Assembly: GCA_937870915.1 (NCBI GenBank)
Contig: CALMZQ010000219.1
Location: 1-64,000, forward strand
Source of the DNA: an uncultured Ignavibacteria bacterium
GTDB taxonomy: Bacteria > Bacteroidota > Ignavibacteria > Kapaibacteriales > Kapaibacteriaceae
Length of the DNA stretch: 64,000 nucleotides
Reading direction: 5' to 3'
Shown in pieces: positions 47,994-56,627 of the stretch. Made by a program: the position numbers and the translations under genes. The notes under the pieces are model-generated. The model searched no databases. It had not been told where the DNA came from and was given only the letters and a program-made list of their open reading frames with translations. Each line of letters starts with the position of its first letter. The stretch's first letter is position 1.

Positions 47994-48822
47994 AGAATCC
48001 CCCCGAGGTTTTCTTTCCATGAAGACCTGCATCAACATACTGTTGTTGCAAGAGTGATGGAGTGAAGCGGGGTTCGTGGAAGAACTGTTCCCATTGCGAC
48101 TTCGTAACGTCGAGGTTGACGTCGACACCGATGAGATCCATGAGTTCAAACGGACCCATCTTGAATCCGATGCCCTTCATCAGGGTATCTACTTGGGAGA
48201 TGGATGCAGCCCCCTCCATCACAATGCGTTGGGACTCGTTGTAGTAGTTGCGGGCGATGCGGTTCACAATGAAGCCGGGGGCATCGGCAGCAACGACTGG
48301 GGTCTTGCCGAGGCCTTTTGCGAATTCTACGCAGGTGGTTACCACGTCAGCGGAGGTGCGCGGACCCTTGATCACTTCCACCAACTTCATGATGTGGGCA
48401 GGGTTGAAGAAGTGGAGTCCGGCGAACCGCGATGGGTTTACCAGACAACGCGCAAGGGAGGCGATGCTGATGGAGCTGGTGTTGCTTGCGAGGATGGCGT
48501 CCGGACGGCACACACGTTCCAGCTCGGTAAACAACGCGTGTTTGATATCGAGACGTTCTGCAATGGCTTCGATAACGATATCGGCGGTCGACATCACATC
48601 GATGCTCGATCCGGTAACGATGTTCTGCTCTGCTATAGCGCATGCAGCGGCATCGAGTTTGCCTTTTTCAACGGCCTTGCGGAGTTGCTCAATCACGTTG
48701 TTGCGTGCGGCGGTCAGTGCTTCGTCGCTGATATCGAATATCACCACACCGTGACCAGCCGTTAGCGAGGCAATAGCAATGCCCCTTCCCATTGTCCCTG
48801 CACCACAGATGCCGATGATCAT
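47983..48822 (-). CDS. hbd: 3-hydroxybutyryl-CoA dehydrogenase (3-hydroxyacyl-CoA dehydrogenase)
   Basis: NAD(P)-dependent oxidation of 3-hydroxyacyl-CoA, in beta-oxidation, PHB or butyrate pathways. Rossmann motif [10 protein letters not shown] at the N-terminus, active-site segment [16 protein letters not shown] with the catalytic His, and [11 protein letters not shown]. Length (279 aa) is normal. Its start overlaps the stop of kbl (ATGA), so the two are likely one transcript. The final codons are shared with an array of 7-bp repeats. Physiological role not clear. Confidence 0.93.
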   Translation of the reverse strand: MIIGICGAGTMGRGIAIASLTAGHGVVIFDISDEALTAARNNVIEQLRKAVEKGKLDAAACAIAEQNIVTGSSIDVMSTADIVIEAIAERLDIKHALFTELERVCRPDAILASNTSSISIASLARCLVNPSRFAGLHFFNPAHIMKLVEVIKGPRTSADVVTTCVEFAKGLGKTPVVAADAPGFIVNRIARNYYNESQRIVMEGAASISQVDTLMKGIGFKMGPFELMDLIGVDVNLDVTKSQWEQFFHEPRFTPSLLQQQYVDAGLHGKKTSGGFFSY

Positions 48823-50018
48823 TGGATCACTCCCAGTTCCTTGCCTACGGAGCCGAATGCAGCAATGGCTTTATCGAGATGTGCACGTGTATGTGCAGCA
48901 GAAACCTGCACACGGATACGTGCCTTGCCCTTTGGAACAACAGGGAAGAAGAAGCCGATCACGTAGATGCCATGATCGAGGAGTTTCTCAGCCATTGATT
49001 GAGCAAGGGGCGCATCATACAACATCACCGGTGTGATTGGGTGAGTGCCGGGTACGATGTCAAAACCAAGCTTCGACATACCATCGCGGAAATATGTGGT
49101 GTTCTCTTCAAGCGTGTCGCGCAATTGAGTTGTGGAGCTCAACAGATCCATCACCGCAATGCCTGCACCAACGATTGACGGCGGGAGGGAGTTGGAGAAG
49201 AGGTATGGGCGTGAGCGCTGACGGAGCATGTCTATGATCTCTTGACGTCCGGTTGTGAAGCCCCCAATGCCCCCTCCCAATGCCTTACCGAGAGTGCCGG
49301 TGATAATGTCTACGCGACCAGTAACACCACAGTGTTCCACAACCCCTCGACCATGTGCACCCATGAATCCCATGGAGTGACATTCATCCACCATTACCAG
49401 TGCCTGATACTGATCTGCAAGGTCACAGATTTTGTCAAGGGGCGCAATGGTTCCATCCATGGAAAAAACAGCATCCGTGGCAATCAGAATAGTGCGTGCA
49501 CCATCTGCTCGTGCTTGTTTGAGTTGAGATTCCAACTCATCCATGTTGCACGATTCATACCGATAGCGTTTTGCCTTACATAGACGAACGCCATCGATGA
49601 TCGACGCGTGATTGAGAGAGTCGGAGATGATCGCATCTTCTTCACCAAGGAGAGGCTCGAATACACCGCCATTGGCATCGAAACAGGCAGCGTAGAGGAT
49701 GGTGTCATCCGTACCACAGAAAGCAGCTACTTTTTGTTCGAGTTCCTTGTGGATGTCCTGTGTTCCGCAGATGAATCGCACGCTAGACATACCAAAACCA
49801 TGAGAGTCGAGGTATTGTTTAGCGGCCGAGATCACATCCGGATGTGAGGAAAGACCAAGGTAATTGTTTGCGCAAAAGTTCAGGACCGGCTCGTTTCTGC
49901 CTGCCACGGTTATCTCAGGACCCTGATGCGAGGTGATGATACGCTCCCGCTTGTAGAGGCCCGCTTCATCAATTGTGGATAGTTCGGAACGTAGTCTGTC
50001 GAGAAATGCCGAATCCAT
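48819..50018 (-). CDS. kbl: 2-amino-3-ketobutyrate CoA ligase (glycine C-acetyltransferase)
   Basis: PLP enzyme that splits 2-amino-3-oxobutyrate and CoA into glycine and acetyl-CoA in threonine breakdown. The ATG at 50018 ([13 protein letters not shown]) fits E. coli Kbl, with GGAG 6 bp upstream; the extension to 50069 looks like non-coding leader. Shared segments with E. coli: [62 protein letters not shown], and [10 protein letters not shown] with the PLP lysine. Threonine dehydrogenase is not in the window. Confidence 0.94.
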   Translation of the reverse strand: MDSAFLDRLRSELSTIDEAGLYKRERIITSHQGPEITVAGRNEPVLNFCANNYLGLSSHPDVISAAKQYLDSHGFGMSSVRFICGTQDIHKELEQKVAAFCGTDDTILYAACFDANGGVFEPLLGEEDAIISDSLNHASIIDGVRLCKAKRYRYESCNMDELESQLKQARADGARTILIATDAVFSMDGTIAPLDKICDLADQYQALVMVDECHSMGFMGAHGRGVVEHCGVTGRVDIITGTLGKALGGGIGGFTTGRQEIIDMLRQRSRPYLFSNSLPPSIVGAGIAVMDLLSSTTQLRDTLEENTTYFRDGMSKLGFDIVPGTHPITPVMLYDAPLAQSMAEKLLDHGIYVIGFFFPVVPKGKARIRVQVSAAHTRAHLDKAIAAFGSVGKELGVIQ

Positions 50019-50162
50019 GTATTCTCCATGTTCATAAGGTTGACACAAATATCGGTCGTAATTTGCCATGCTCTAGCATTACGTGCGGAAACAAAGTACC
50101 TGCTCGTGTGTCATGCAGTCAGAACAGTGAACTTCAATCGTCAGACCAGTGTTTACAACAGT
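50019..50162. promoter_or_regulatory. Divergent promoter region between kbl and the BNR-protein gene
   Basis: This 144 bp region must contain both promoters. I see no clear -33/-7 pair; nearest matches are TAATTTG near 50059 on the plus strand and TACTTTG near 50100 on the minus strand, each one base short of the TAnnTTTG spacing. Confidence 0.3.
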
Positions 50163-53100
50163 ATGAAACGTACCCTCGTTCTCCTCCTTGTCATTTCTTC
50201 CACACTCACCTTTCTGCACGGAGCGGATAGTACGGTCTTTGAGCGTACACGTGCCAGGATGCAACAGGCGCTGGAACGTACAGCTCCCGACGGGTCGGTC
50301 AAAATCAATAAGCAGTTCCGTCGGTGGGAATGGTTCTGGCAGGGAAGACTCAACGACGACGGTACGTTCCCCACGCCGGCTCACTATCAACAAGAGCTGA
50401 AGAAACTCCAGCGGGCCAAGCCGCTGGATGATGTGCAAGCACCCAAAACATGGAAAGAGCTCGGTCCAACGGCACCGGATCTTTCTGGACAAAGTGCACA
50501 GTGGAATGGCATTGGACGGGTCAATGTGGTGGAATTCTCACGGCAGAACCCAAATCTGATGTATGCAGGCGCAGCATCAGGTGGTCTATGGAAGAGCACG
50601 GACGGCGGATCGAATTGGGCGCCGGTCAACATATCCATCATCCCCGTTGTGGGAGTGAGTGACGTGGCCGTGTCTGCGCAGGACGATAAGGTGATCTATG
50701 TTGCTACAGGTGATGCCGATGCTGCCATCTTCGGAGACTTTACCGGATATCCGTCGTTTACCTACGGCATTGTAAAGAGTACTGATGGTGGACTTACCTG
50801 GACGCAGACCAAACTTTCGTACGATCCATCGCAAGGTTCGCTTGTTGCCAGGCTCTGGGTTGATCCACGTGATGCTAACGTTGTTGTGGCCGCCACCTAT
50901 GGCGGAATGATGCGCTCAACGGATGGTGGAGAAACATGGGCGCGGACCCAGAATGGGGTCTTCCGCGACCTGATTGGAAATCCCGCAAATCCACAGATCG
51001 TTTACGCATCCACGTTCTCCGAAACGGGTAATGCCGGGGTTTATCGCTCAACCGATAATGGTGTTACCTGGACGCAAACATTCGTGATCGAAGAGGCTAA
51101 CCGTATCCGCCTTGCCGTGACAAAGGCCAATGGAAACATTGTGGGTGCAGTTGCATCACGTGCATTTCGGTTCAATGGAGACGCATCAGCCAACGGCTTA
51201 GAGGGCGTCTACAAGTCTTCTGACGCCGGAACAAGTTTTGAGAATCTCTCTACCTCATTGAATCTTTTGCATTGGAATGCAAGTGGTCAGGGTAATGGTG
51301 GACAAGGGTTTTATGACCTCGCAATGGAGATCTCACCAACAAATGCAAATCACATCTTCATTGGTGGCATCAACATTTGGCGCACCACCACAAACGGTCA
51401 AACATGGATCCTTTCCGCTCATTGGACGGGTGATGGAGCCCCTTGGGTGCATGCGGATCATCACTACTTTAAGTTCCATCCAACCCAGAACAAATTGTTT
51501 GCCGGACATGACGGCGGCATTGCTCGTTCTACTGACCAAGGGATCTCGTGGCGCGATGCAAGTAATGGCCTGCGTATCCAACAGTATTATGGCCTTTCAA
51601 CATCAAACATCAATCCAAGCATAACACTCTCCGGATCGCAGGACAATGGTACTGCGCTGTCGAAGAACAATGGTTCAACGTTTAGTCATACGCTTGATGG
51701 TGATGGTATGATGTCGGCCATCGACTACATCGATCCCCAGCTTCTTTACGGTAGCCAATACAACGGAACGTTCTTCCGCTCAACCAATCAAGGGAACAAT
51801 TGGATCTTTTCCTCGAGCAGAACACAACGAGGAGAGAGTATGGCTGCCTGGGTTTCACCAATCGCTGCAGATCCTACCAATCAAAATGTGGCCTATATCG
51901 GTTATTCACAGATCTACAAAACAACAACGGGTGGGGCATTCTGGACGAAGATCTCATCCAATCCAACAAACGTACCGTGTAGGTGGATTGCCGTTGCTCC
52001 ATCGGACTCCAGATACATTTATGCGGCCTATAACACCGCACTCTGGTACACCACAAATGGCGGAACAAACTGGACACAACAAACCGGGCTTTCAAGTGTG
52101 ATCATGGGTATTGAAGTCCATCCTACGGATCCCAAGAAAATCTATGTGGCTATAGGGGGCTATTCCGGCGGACAAAAGGTACTTCAGGTTTCGAACGGAG
52201 TTGTGACAAACATCACCGGTAGTGGCCTTCCAAACGTACCGTGTAATTCTGTTGTCTATCAGCGTGGCACTACGAATCGTTTGTACGCGGGTACAGACCT
52301 TGGCGTATTCTTCTCCGATGAAGGCTCCGGTTTCTGGCAGCCGTATGGAACCGGTATGCCAGCGGCCTTGATCAGTGCTATGCGACTCATTCCAACATCG
52401 AACATTCTCCGTGTGTCAACCTACGGGAGAGGCATTTGGGAAATCGACGTTCGTCAATGCACGGCAAACATGCCTACCATCACCAAAGTAACTCCAACAA
52501 CGGCATGTTTTGGAGATTCCGTAGTCCTCGAAGCTTCGTCCGGATATGCTTCGTATCGCTGGTCAAGCGGCGACACTACACGTAGGGTTGTCTTCCAATC
52601 CATCGCTCAAACAGGATCGTATACCGTAAGCGTAGAAGACAACAACGGGTGTAGGGCAACATCGGCTGCTACTTCCATCACCATTCTCCAATCACCTTCA
52701 AAGCCTCTTGTTACGCAGCGTGGCAAGGACACACTTCGTTCTTCGGCAGTGGGTGGGATCACAAGATTCCAATGGGCTCGCGATGGCGTTGACATCCCGG
52801 GTGCTACGTCCCGCGACCTTTTCACGCAAACAAATGGTACGTACACCGTCCGCGTTGAGAACAATGCAAGTTGTACGAGTGTTTCAAATCCGTTCGCGTT
52901 TACCTACGATCCAACGAGCGTTGAAGAGGACGTTGCTGCAGGACGCACTATCGGTATCAGTCCAAACCCAAGCAGTGATGTGGCTGTTGTAACGATGCCA
53001 CTTGGTACGGCACGAACATTGGACGTGATCAATATCACGGGTCAGGTTGTTTTTTCATTGCCTATGGCCGATGGAACAAGCGAATACCGACTTGATCTTT

Positions 53101-53180
53101 CGACCTTTGCTCGTGGCACCTACATTGTGCGTCTCAGCGCCGGTACCTCAGTGTGGATGGCACAGCTTTCACGAAATTGA
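50163..53180 (+). CDS. Large secreted BNR/sortilin-like repeat protein with T9SS sorting domain
   Basis: 1005-residue exported protein. The ATG at 50163 opens a signal peptide (MKRTLVLLLVISSTLTFLHGADS). The body contains many BNR/sialidase or VPS10-type blades with the S-T-D-G-G-x-x-W core (SGGLWKSTDGGSNW, GGMMRSTDGGETW, AGVYRSTDNGVTW, IARSTDQGISW, FFRSTNQGNNW). After an Ig-like segment (YRWSSGDTTRRVVF, YTVSVEDNNGC) the C-terminal T9SS domain follows: SPNPSSDVAVVTM, DVINITGQVVF, FARGTYIVRL. Role could be glycan binding or degradation; not shown. The stop overlaps the convergent small gene by 12 bp. Confidence 0.86.
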   Translation: MKRTLVLLLVISSTLTFLHGADSTVFERTRARMQQALERTAPDGSVKINKQFRRWEWFWQGRLNDDGTFPTPAHYQQELKKLQRAKPLDDVQAPKTWKELGPTAPDLSGQSAQWNGIGRVNVVEFSRQNPNLMYAGAASGGLWKSTDGGSNWAPVNISIIPVVGVSDVAVSAQDDKVIYVATGDADAAIFGDFTGYPSFTYGIVKSTDGGLTWTQTKLSYDPSQGSLVARLWVDPRDANVVVAATYGGMMRSTDGGETWARTQNGVFRDLIGNPANPQIVYASTFSETGNAGVYRSTDNGVTWTQTFVIEEANRIRLAVTKANGNIVGAVASRAFRFNGDASANGLEGVYKSSDAGTSFENLSTSLNLLHWNASGQGNGGQGFYDLAMEISPTNANHIFIGGINIWRTTTNGQTWILSAHWTGDGAPWVHADHHYFKFHPTQNKLFAGHDGGIARSTDQGISWRDASNGLRIQQYYGLSTSNINPSITLSGSQDNGTALSKNNGSTFSHTLDGDGMMSAIDYIDPQLLYGSQYNGTFFRSTNQGNNWIFSSSRTQRGESMAAWVSPIAADPTNQNVAYIGYSQIYKTTTGGAFWTKISSNPTNVPCRWIAVAPSDSRYIYAAYNTALWYTTNGGTNWTQQTGLSSVIMGIEVHPTDPKKIYVAIGGYSGGQKVLQVSNGVVTNITGSGLPNVPCNSVVYQRGTTNRLYAGTDLGVFFSDEGSGFWQPYGTGMPAALISAMRLIPTSNILRVSTYGRGIWEIDVRQCTANMPTITKVTPTTACFGDSVVLEASSGYASYRWSSGDTTRRVVFQSIAQTGSYTVSVEDNNGCRATSAATSITILQSPSKPLVTQRGKDTLRSSAVGGITRFQWARDGVDIPGATSRDLFTQTNGTYTVRVENNASCTSVSNPFAFTYDPTSVEEDVAAGRTIGISPNPSSDVAVVTMPLGTARTLDVINITGQVVFSLPMADGTSEYRLDLSTFARGTYIVRLSAGTSVWMAQLSRN

Positions 53181-53408
53181 TGCACGTACGCGTTTCGCGT
53201 AATCGCGAATTGCCGTCATCGTATCCGTTCCATTCGCCTTTTGTTCATGCACGTACAGGGCAGCCAGTACGTGCGTGAGCTGTTCTCCTTCGTCCTCGCC
53301 GGGTACAGAAATCAATGGCGTTTGTTCATTCAACAACGCCTCTTCAGCAGTGCGTAGTTCATCAGGAGTGGTGGCTTCAACAAGCCCCTTAATCATGGCG
53401 ATGTTCAT
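53169..53408 (-). CDS. DUF6952-like small protein next to thioredoxin
   Basis: 79-residue acidic protein resembling the DUF6952 family, which in Bacteroidota usually adjoins a thioredoxin gene. The segment LISVPGEDEGEQLTHVLAALYVHEQ is the recognisable part. It overlaps the thioredoxin stop by 4 bp (ATGA). Function unknown; a helper in the thioredoxin or peroxiredoxin system is plausible from context. Family name recalled from memory, so moderate confidence. Confidence 0.7.
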   Translation of the reverse strand: MNIAMIKGLVEATTPDELRTAEEALLNEQTPLISVPGEDEGEQLTHVLAALYVHEQKANGTDTMTAIRDYAKRVRASIS

Positions 53409-53725
53409 AACGAAAGTCGTTCGAGCATTGCAACAACGGTTTCTTCCTTGGCCGTAGCCATACCCTCAACTAGCTGTCCGTTCTTAAACGTTGCAAAGAA
53501 GGGCAGGTTGTCAACACCTGCAAGCGCACGGGCCTCGGGATTTGTCTCAGCATTCACATCCAGGAATGTAATGCCTGCAAAACGTTCATCATTACTCAGA
53601 CGGTTGTACTTCGGTGCAAACAACTTGCACGATCCACACCAATCGGCGTAATACTTGATGATGATCTTTTCCGTGCTTTCGAGCATCGGACGGAATTCTT
53701 CGATGGATGGTTGGGTGACGCTCAT
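53405..53725 (-). CDS. Thioredoxin-family protein
   Basis: 106-residue protein with active site WCGSCK (Cys30 and Cys33) and thioredoxin-fold segments IIIKYYADWCGSC, ITFLDVNAETNPEARALAGVDNLPFFATFKNGQ with the cis-Pro in NLPFF. The CGSC rather than CGPC active site is a Bacteroidota variant. Likely reduces disulfides in the cytoplasm; a peroxiredoxin gene lies 2 kb downstream. No signal peptide. Overlaps the DUF6952 start by 4 bp. Confidence 0.9.
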   Translation of the reverse strand: MSVTQPSIEEFRPMLESTEKIIIKYYADWCGSCKLFAPKYNRLSNDERFAGITFLDVNAETNPEARALAGVDNLPFFATFKNGQLVEGMATAKEETVVAMLERLSL

Positions 53726-53742
53726 GTGTTACGAGATTACGG

Positions 53743-54450
53743 TTATCGAAAGAGAGACGTGTACAAGGATGGGTCTTCTGCCTGGGCGTTTGTGCGGTTG
53801 GTTGACGAAACAATATTGAGTGCATTGGATACATCCGCGCCTATGCCGGACACAGTGGAAACGGGATCCCAATCCACAATCTGGGGTGGACCGAACAGAG
53901 CCCAGCATGTGGGCTTCTTGTTTCGTAGAAGCTCATAACGGATGGAAAGGGGCAGGATGCGGACCCGTCCGAGTTTGCGAACAAGGATTCCGATTCCGGG
54001 TTCGGCAACGATGGGCAGGTCTTGATGGATGAGCGTGCCTTGTGGAAACATCCAGAGGAACCTGTCTGAATTGCGGAGTCGGGAGGCCGCATAGTCCAAT
54101 GAGCGGACGGCGCTACGAGGATCTTCGCGTACCACACTGAACATGCCGATGCGTGAAAAGAACCGGTATTTCGTCAACTGGCGATATTCCATCATGCCAT
54201 CGGCATCGAGGTGATACCGTCGGAGTGACAAAACAATCGTCACTGCGGCGTCCCACCACGATCCATGAGTACAGACAATGATCGTGGGGCATGGGGCTGA
54301 GGAGCCCCGTTCCAAGATCGGTACAATGTGCTCTTCTCCGGCTACGAGACACTGTGCAAACGTGCGTTTGAGGGACTGCTCGAAGTAGTAGCCCCAGAAG
54401 GCCTTACTCAGTGGATTTGGTCGGGCAGGGATGAACGGTTCAGACATCAT
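53743..54450 (-). CDS. Lysophospholipid-type acyltransferase (PlsC-like)
   Basis: 235-residue acyltransferase with the HX4D motif (HGSWWD, about residue 62) and the FPQGT block III motif. IPILEFG-like context and the basic patch RILPLSIRYELLRNKKPTCW fit the family. It may acylate lysophosphatidate or an unusual lipid such as ornithine lipid or a carotenoid. The stop codon TAA is in CGATAACC, which is followed by similar units GTAATCT and CGTAACAC, a small stop-anchored array. Confidence 0.82.
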   Translation of the reverse strand: MMSEPFIPARPNPLSKAFWGYYFEQSLKRTFAQCLVAGEEHIVPILERGSSAPCPTIIVCTHGSWWDAAVTIVLSLRRYHLDADGMMEYRQLTKYRFFSRIGMFSVVREDPRSAVRSLDYAASRLRNSDRFLWMFPQGTLIHQDLPIVAEPGIGILVRKLGRVRILPLSIRYELLRNKKPTCWALFGPPQIVDWDPVSTVSGIGADVSNALNIVSSTNRTNAQAEDPSLYTSLFR

Positions 54451-54458
54451 TACTTTTG
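54451..54458 (+). promoter_or_regulatory. Candidate -7 box (TAnnTTTG) of mnmA
   Basis: TACTTTTG sits 22 bp before the GTG start of mnmA and abuts the ATG of the divergent acyltransferase gene at 54448-54450. A -33 TTTG is not at the usual distance. Confidence 0.35.
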
Positions 54459-54480
54459 TGCTTTCCCGAAAGCTACCACA

Positions 54481-55575
54481 GTGGAACGAAATCCAAATCG
54501 CGTTATCGTTGGAATGTCCGGCGGAGTAGACAGCAGTGTTGCAACCGGACTGCTCGTAGAGCAGGGTTATGACGTGATCGGCATCACCATCAAGACCTAC
54601 AAATACGAAGATGTAGGGGGCAATGTGGGTAACGATTCCACATGTTGTTCCCTCGATGGTATCAATGATGCTCGCAGAATTGCATTAAATCTAGGTGTAC
54701 CTCACTACACGGTGGATTTCACAGAAACCTTCAAAAAGAAGATCATCGACTACTTTGTTGAAGACTATCTGGCCGGCAACACACCTAATCCGTGTGTGCG
54801 TTGTAACAGAGAGATCAAATGGGGCGAGATGTTGCGCAAGGCAGATTCGTTAGGCGCTGAGTATATCGCCACCGGACACTACGCACGTATCATGTACGAT
54901 GAGCACAGTGGCAGGCGATGGATTCGCAGAAGTCCGGACGCAAAGAAAGACCAATCCTACATGTTGTGGAGTGTACGTCAGGAACACTTAGCACGCACCA
55001 TCTTCCCACTAGCCGGATTCACCAAACCACAGTCGCGCAGTGAAGGTGAGCGGTTGAACCTTTCGTTGCAAAACAAACCGGAATCGTACGAGATCTGCTT
55101 CATCCCCGACAACGATTACCGACGGTTCCTCAAGGACGCAGTACCCGATCTTGACCAACGCATTGGTAAGGGCAACATCGTGATGGACGGCGAAGTTATC
55201 GGTCAGCACGACGGGTATCCATTCTACACCATCGGTCAACGCAAAGGCCTTGGTGTTAGCAACCCCGACCCACTCTTTGTCCTCAACGTGTTACCCTTCG
55301 AGAACATCATTGAACTAGGCACTGCTGATAAACTCGACGCCATCTCCCTCACGGCTCACAATGTTAACCTCCAGAAGTACGCAGACCTCAACGACCCACG
55401 TCGGTTCATAGTAAAGGTCCGCTACAAGGACGAAGGCGCACCCGCTACGTGCCACACCGATGCTAACGGCATCCTCCACGTCACCTTCGATGAACCACGT
55501 AAAGCCATCGCCCGCGGTCAAAGCGTTGTGATGTATGAAGATGATGATGTGGTAGGGGGCGGGATCATTGGTTAG
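54481..55575 (+). CDS. mnmA: tRNA-specific 2-thiouridylase MnmA
   Basis: Adds sulfur at position 2 of wobble uridine-34 of Lys, Glu and Gln tRNAs. The GTG at 54481 is preferred because the protein then begins ERNPNRVIVGMSGGVDSSVA, as in the family; an upstream ATG at 54328 would run through the divergent gene. The ATP pyrophosphatase P-loop SGGVDSS, the catalytic Cys segment NTPNPCVRCNREIKWG, IATGHYARI, and the second Cys in EICFIPDNDYRRFL are all present. The stop TAG is inside the first unit of an octamer array. Confidence 0.95.
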   Translation: MERNPNRVIVGMSGGVDSSVATGLLVEQGYDVIGITIKTYKYEDVGGNVGNDSTCCSLDGINDARRIALNLGVPHYTVDFTETFKKKIIDYFVEDYLAGNTPNPCVRCNREIKWGEMLRKADSLGAEYIATGHYARIMYDEHSGRRWIRRSPDAKKDQSYMLWSVRQEHLARTIFPLAGFTKPQSRSEGERLNLSLQNKPESYEICFIPDNDYRRFLKDAVPDLDQRIGKGNIVMDGEVIGQHDGYPFYTIGQRKGLGVSNPDPLFVLNVLPFENIIELGTADKLDAISLTAHNVNLQKYADLNDPRRFIVKVRYKDEGAPATCHTDANGILHVTFDEPRKAIARGQSVVMYEDDDVVGGGIIG

Positions 55576-55672
55576 AGTGCTAGATTGTTAGAGTGCTAGT
55601 GTGTCAGAGATTGTTAGAGTGCTAGATTGGTAGAGTGCTAGATTGGTAGAGTGCTAGATTGGTAGAGAAGAG
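55571..55672 (+). repeat. Stop-anchored octamer array (GTTAGAGT / GCTAGATT) after mnmA
   Basis: Twelve units, mostly GTTAGAGT, GCTAGATT and GGTAGAGT, with one 10-bp and a GCTAGTGT variant. The first unit contains the mnmA stop TAG. Same unit family as after mutS2, 17 kb away. Every full unit carries TAG. Confidence 0.92.
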
Positions 55673-55709
55673 TTATAACGTCATAACGTAATGGTGATGT
55701 ATCATAAAT

Positions 55710-55750
55710 GAAGACGCGAGCACCATCGATGACAGAGCTCGCGTTTCTTC
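55710..55750. terminator. Strong hairpin between mnmA and the peroxiredoxin gene
   Basis: GAAG, then ACGCGAGC, a 15-bp loop region and GCTCGCGT, then TT and CTTC: an 8-bp perfect stem extended by four more pairs after a bulge. It lies between the convergent mnmA and prx genes and could end transcription from either side. T residues after the stem on the plus strand support this. Confidence 0.65.
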
Positions 55751-55767
55751 ATGTAGAAGCAAAATTG

Positions 55768-55830
55768 CTAATGTGCTAATGTGCTAGTGTGCTAATGTGC
55801 TAGTGTGCTAGTGTGCTAGTGTGCTAATGA
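55768..55830 (+). repeat. Octamer array GCTARTGT (8 units)
   Basis: Units GCTAATGT, GCTAATGT, GCTAGTGT, GCTAATGT, GCTAGTGT (x3), GCTAATGA in perfect 8-bp phase; each has TAA or TAG. Lies in the mnmA/prx convergent gap, not at a stop codon. Confidence 0.92.
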
Positions 55831-55850
55831 TCCAGGGCGAATCGACTGTC

Positions 55851-55902
55851 CTTAGTCATCAGTCATTTGTCATCAGTCCTTAGTCATCAGTCATCAGTAA
55901 TC
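55851..55902. repeat. Stop-anchored 7-bp array (TGATGAC family) after the peroxiredoxin gene
   Basis: On the minus strand, from the stop: TGATTAC, TGATGAC, TGATGAC, TAAGGAC, TGATGAC, AAATGAC, TGATGAC, TAAGGAC. The first unit begins with the TGA stop of the peroxiredoxin gene. Nearly every unit carries TGA or TAA. Confidence 0.9.
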
Positions 55903-56533
55903 AATGCGACGCCAGATAGCTTGCAACGCCGGCGTGAGATTCTTGCATGCCGTCCTTGCCGGCTTGCCAGTTGGCTGGGCAGACTTCGCCGCGTTCTTCG
56001 AAGAATTGGAGGGCGTCTACCATGCGCATGGCTTCCTCTACACTACGGCCAAGGGGCATGTTGTTTACTACTTGGTGTTGCACAACACCGTGTTTGTCGA
56101 TGAGGAAGAGTCCACGGTAGGCAACAAGTTCACCTGTTGCCGTGAGTTCACCGTCATCATTGTATTCATAGTTCCCGTCGAGCACGTCGTAGTTTGATGC
56201 GATGGTCTTGTTGGTGTCTGCAACGATTGGATAGGTGATACCCTGTATGCCACCCTGTGCCTTTGTGAGTTGAAGCCATCCCCAATGCGATTGTTCAGAG
56301 TCTGTAGAGCATGCAACTATGGCCACGTTCTTTTTCTCGAAATCGGCCAAACGTTCTTGAAATGCATGAAGCTCCGTTGGACAGACAAAGGTGAAGTCTT
56401 TTGGGTAAAAGAAGAGAATCACATGCTTCTTGCCGAGATATTGGTCGAGCGAAAAGTTGTCAACGATCTCTTCTCCGTTGATCACTGCCTTGCAATTGAA
56501 ACGGGGTGCTGATTTTCCTACGAGTACTGCCAT
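55901..56533 (-). CDS. 2-Cys peroxiredoxin (AhpC/Prx1 type)
   Basis: Reduces peroxides using its peroxidatic cysteine. FYPKDFTFVCPTE places the peroxidatic Cys at residue 51; the resolving Cys is in GEVCPANW (about residue 185), so it is a typical 2-Cys enzyme of 210 residues. WLQLTKAQGGIQGITYPIVADTN is also typical. It probably takes electrons from the thioredoxin encoded 2 kb upstream. The Shine-Dalgarno AAGGAAAAC precedes its ATG. Its stop anchors a 7-bp repeat array. Confidence 0.95.
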   Translation of the reverse strand: MAVLVGKSAPRFNCKAVINGEEIVDNFSLDQYLGKKHVILFFYPKDFTFVCPTELHAFQERLADFEKKNVAIVACSTDSEQSHWGWLQLTKAQGGIQGITYPIVADTNKTIASNYDVLDGNYEYNDDGELTATGELVAYRGLFLIDKHGVVQHQVVNNMPLGRSVEEAMRMVDALQFFEERGEVCPANWQAGKDGMQESHAGVASYLASH

Positions 56534-56612
56534 TGTCGAAGTTTTCCTTTGTCGTTATGAAGCTATGACGGTATGTCTTTTGTGTCGAGATGACGGGTTG
56601 ACGAAAAGACGG

Positions 56613-56620
56613 TAGTTTTG
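56613..56620 (+). promoter_or_regulatory. Candidate -7 box (TAnnTTTG) of the tgt-yajC-ribBA-greA cluster
   Basis: TAGTTTTG ends 7 bp before the ATG of tgt (56628), again suggesting a leaderless transcript. Confidence 0.4.
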
Positions 56621-56627
56621 TTGGTAT

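Noticed and set aside
48076-48765. Plus-strand frames opposite hbd
   Set aside because: hbd motifs are unambiguous on the minus strand.
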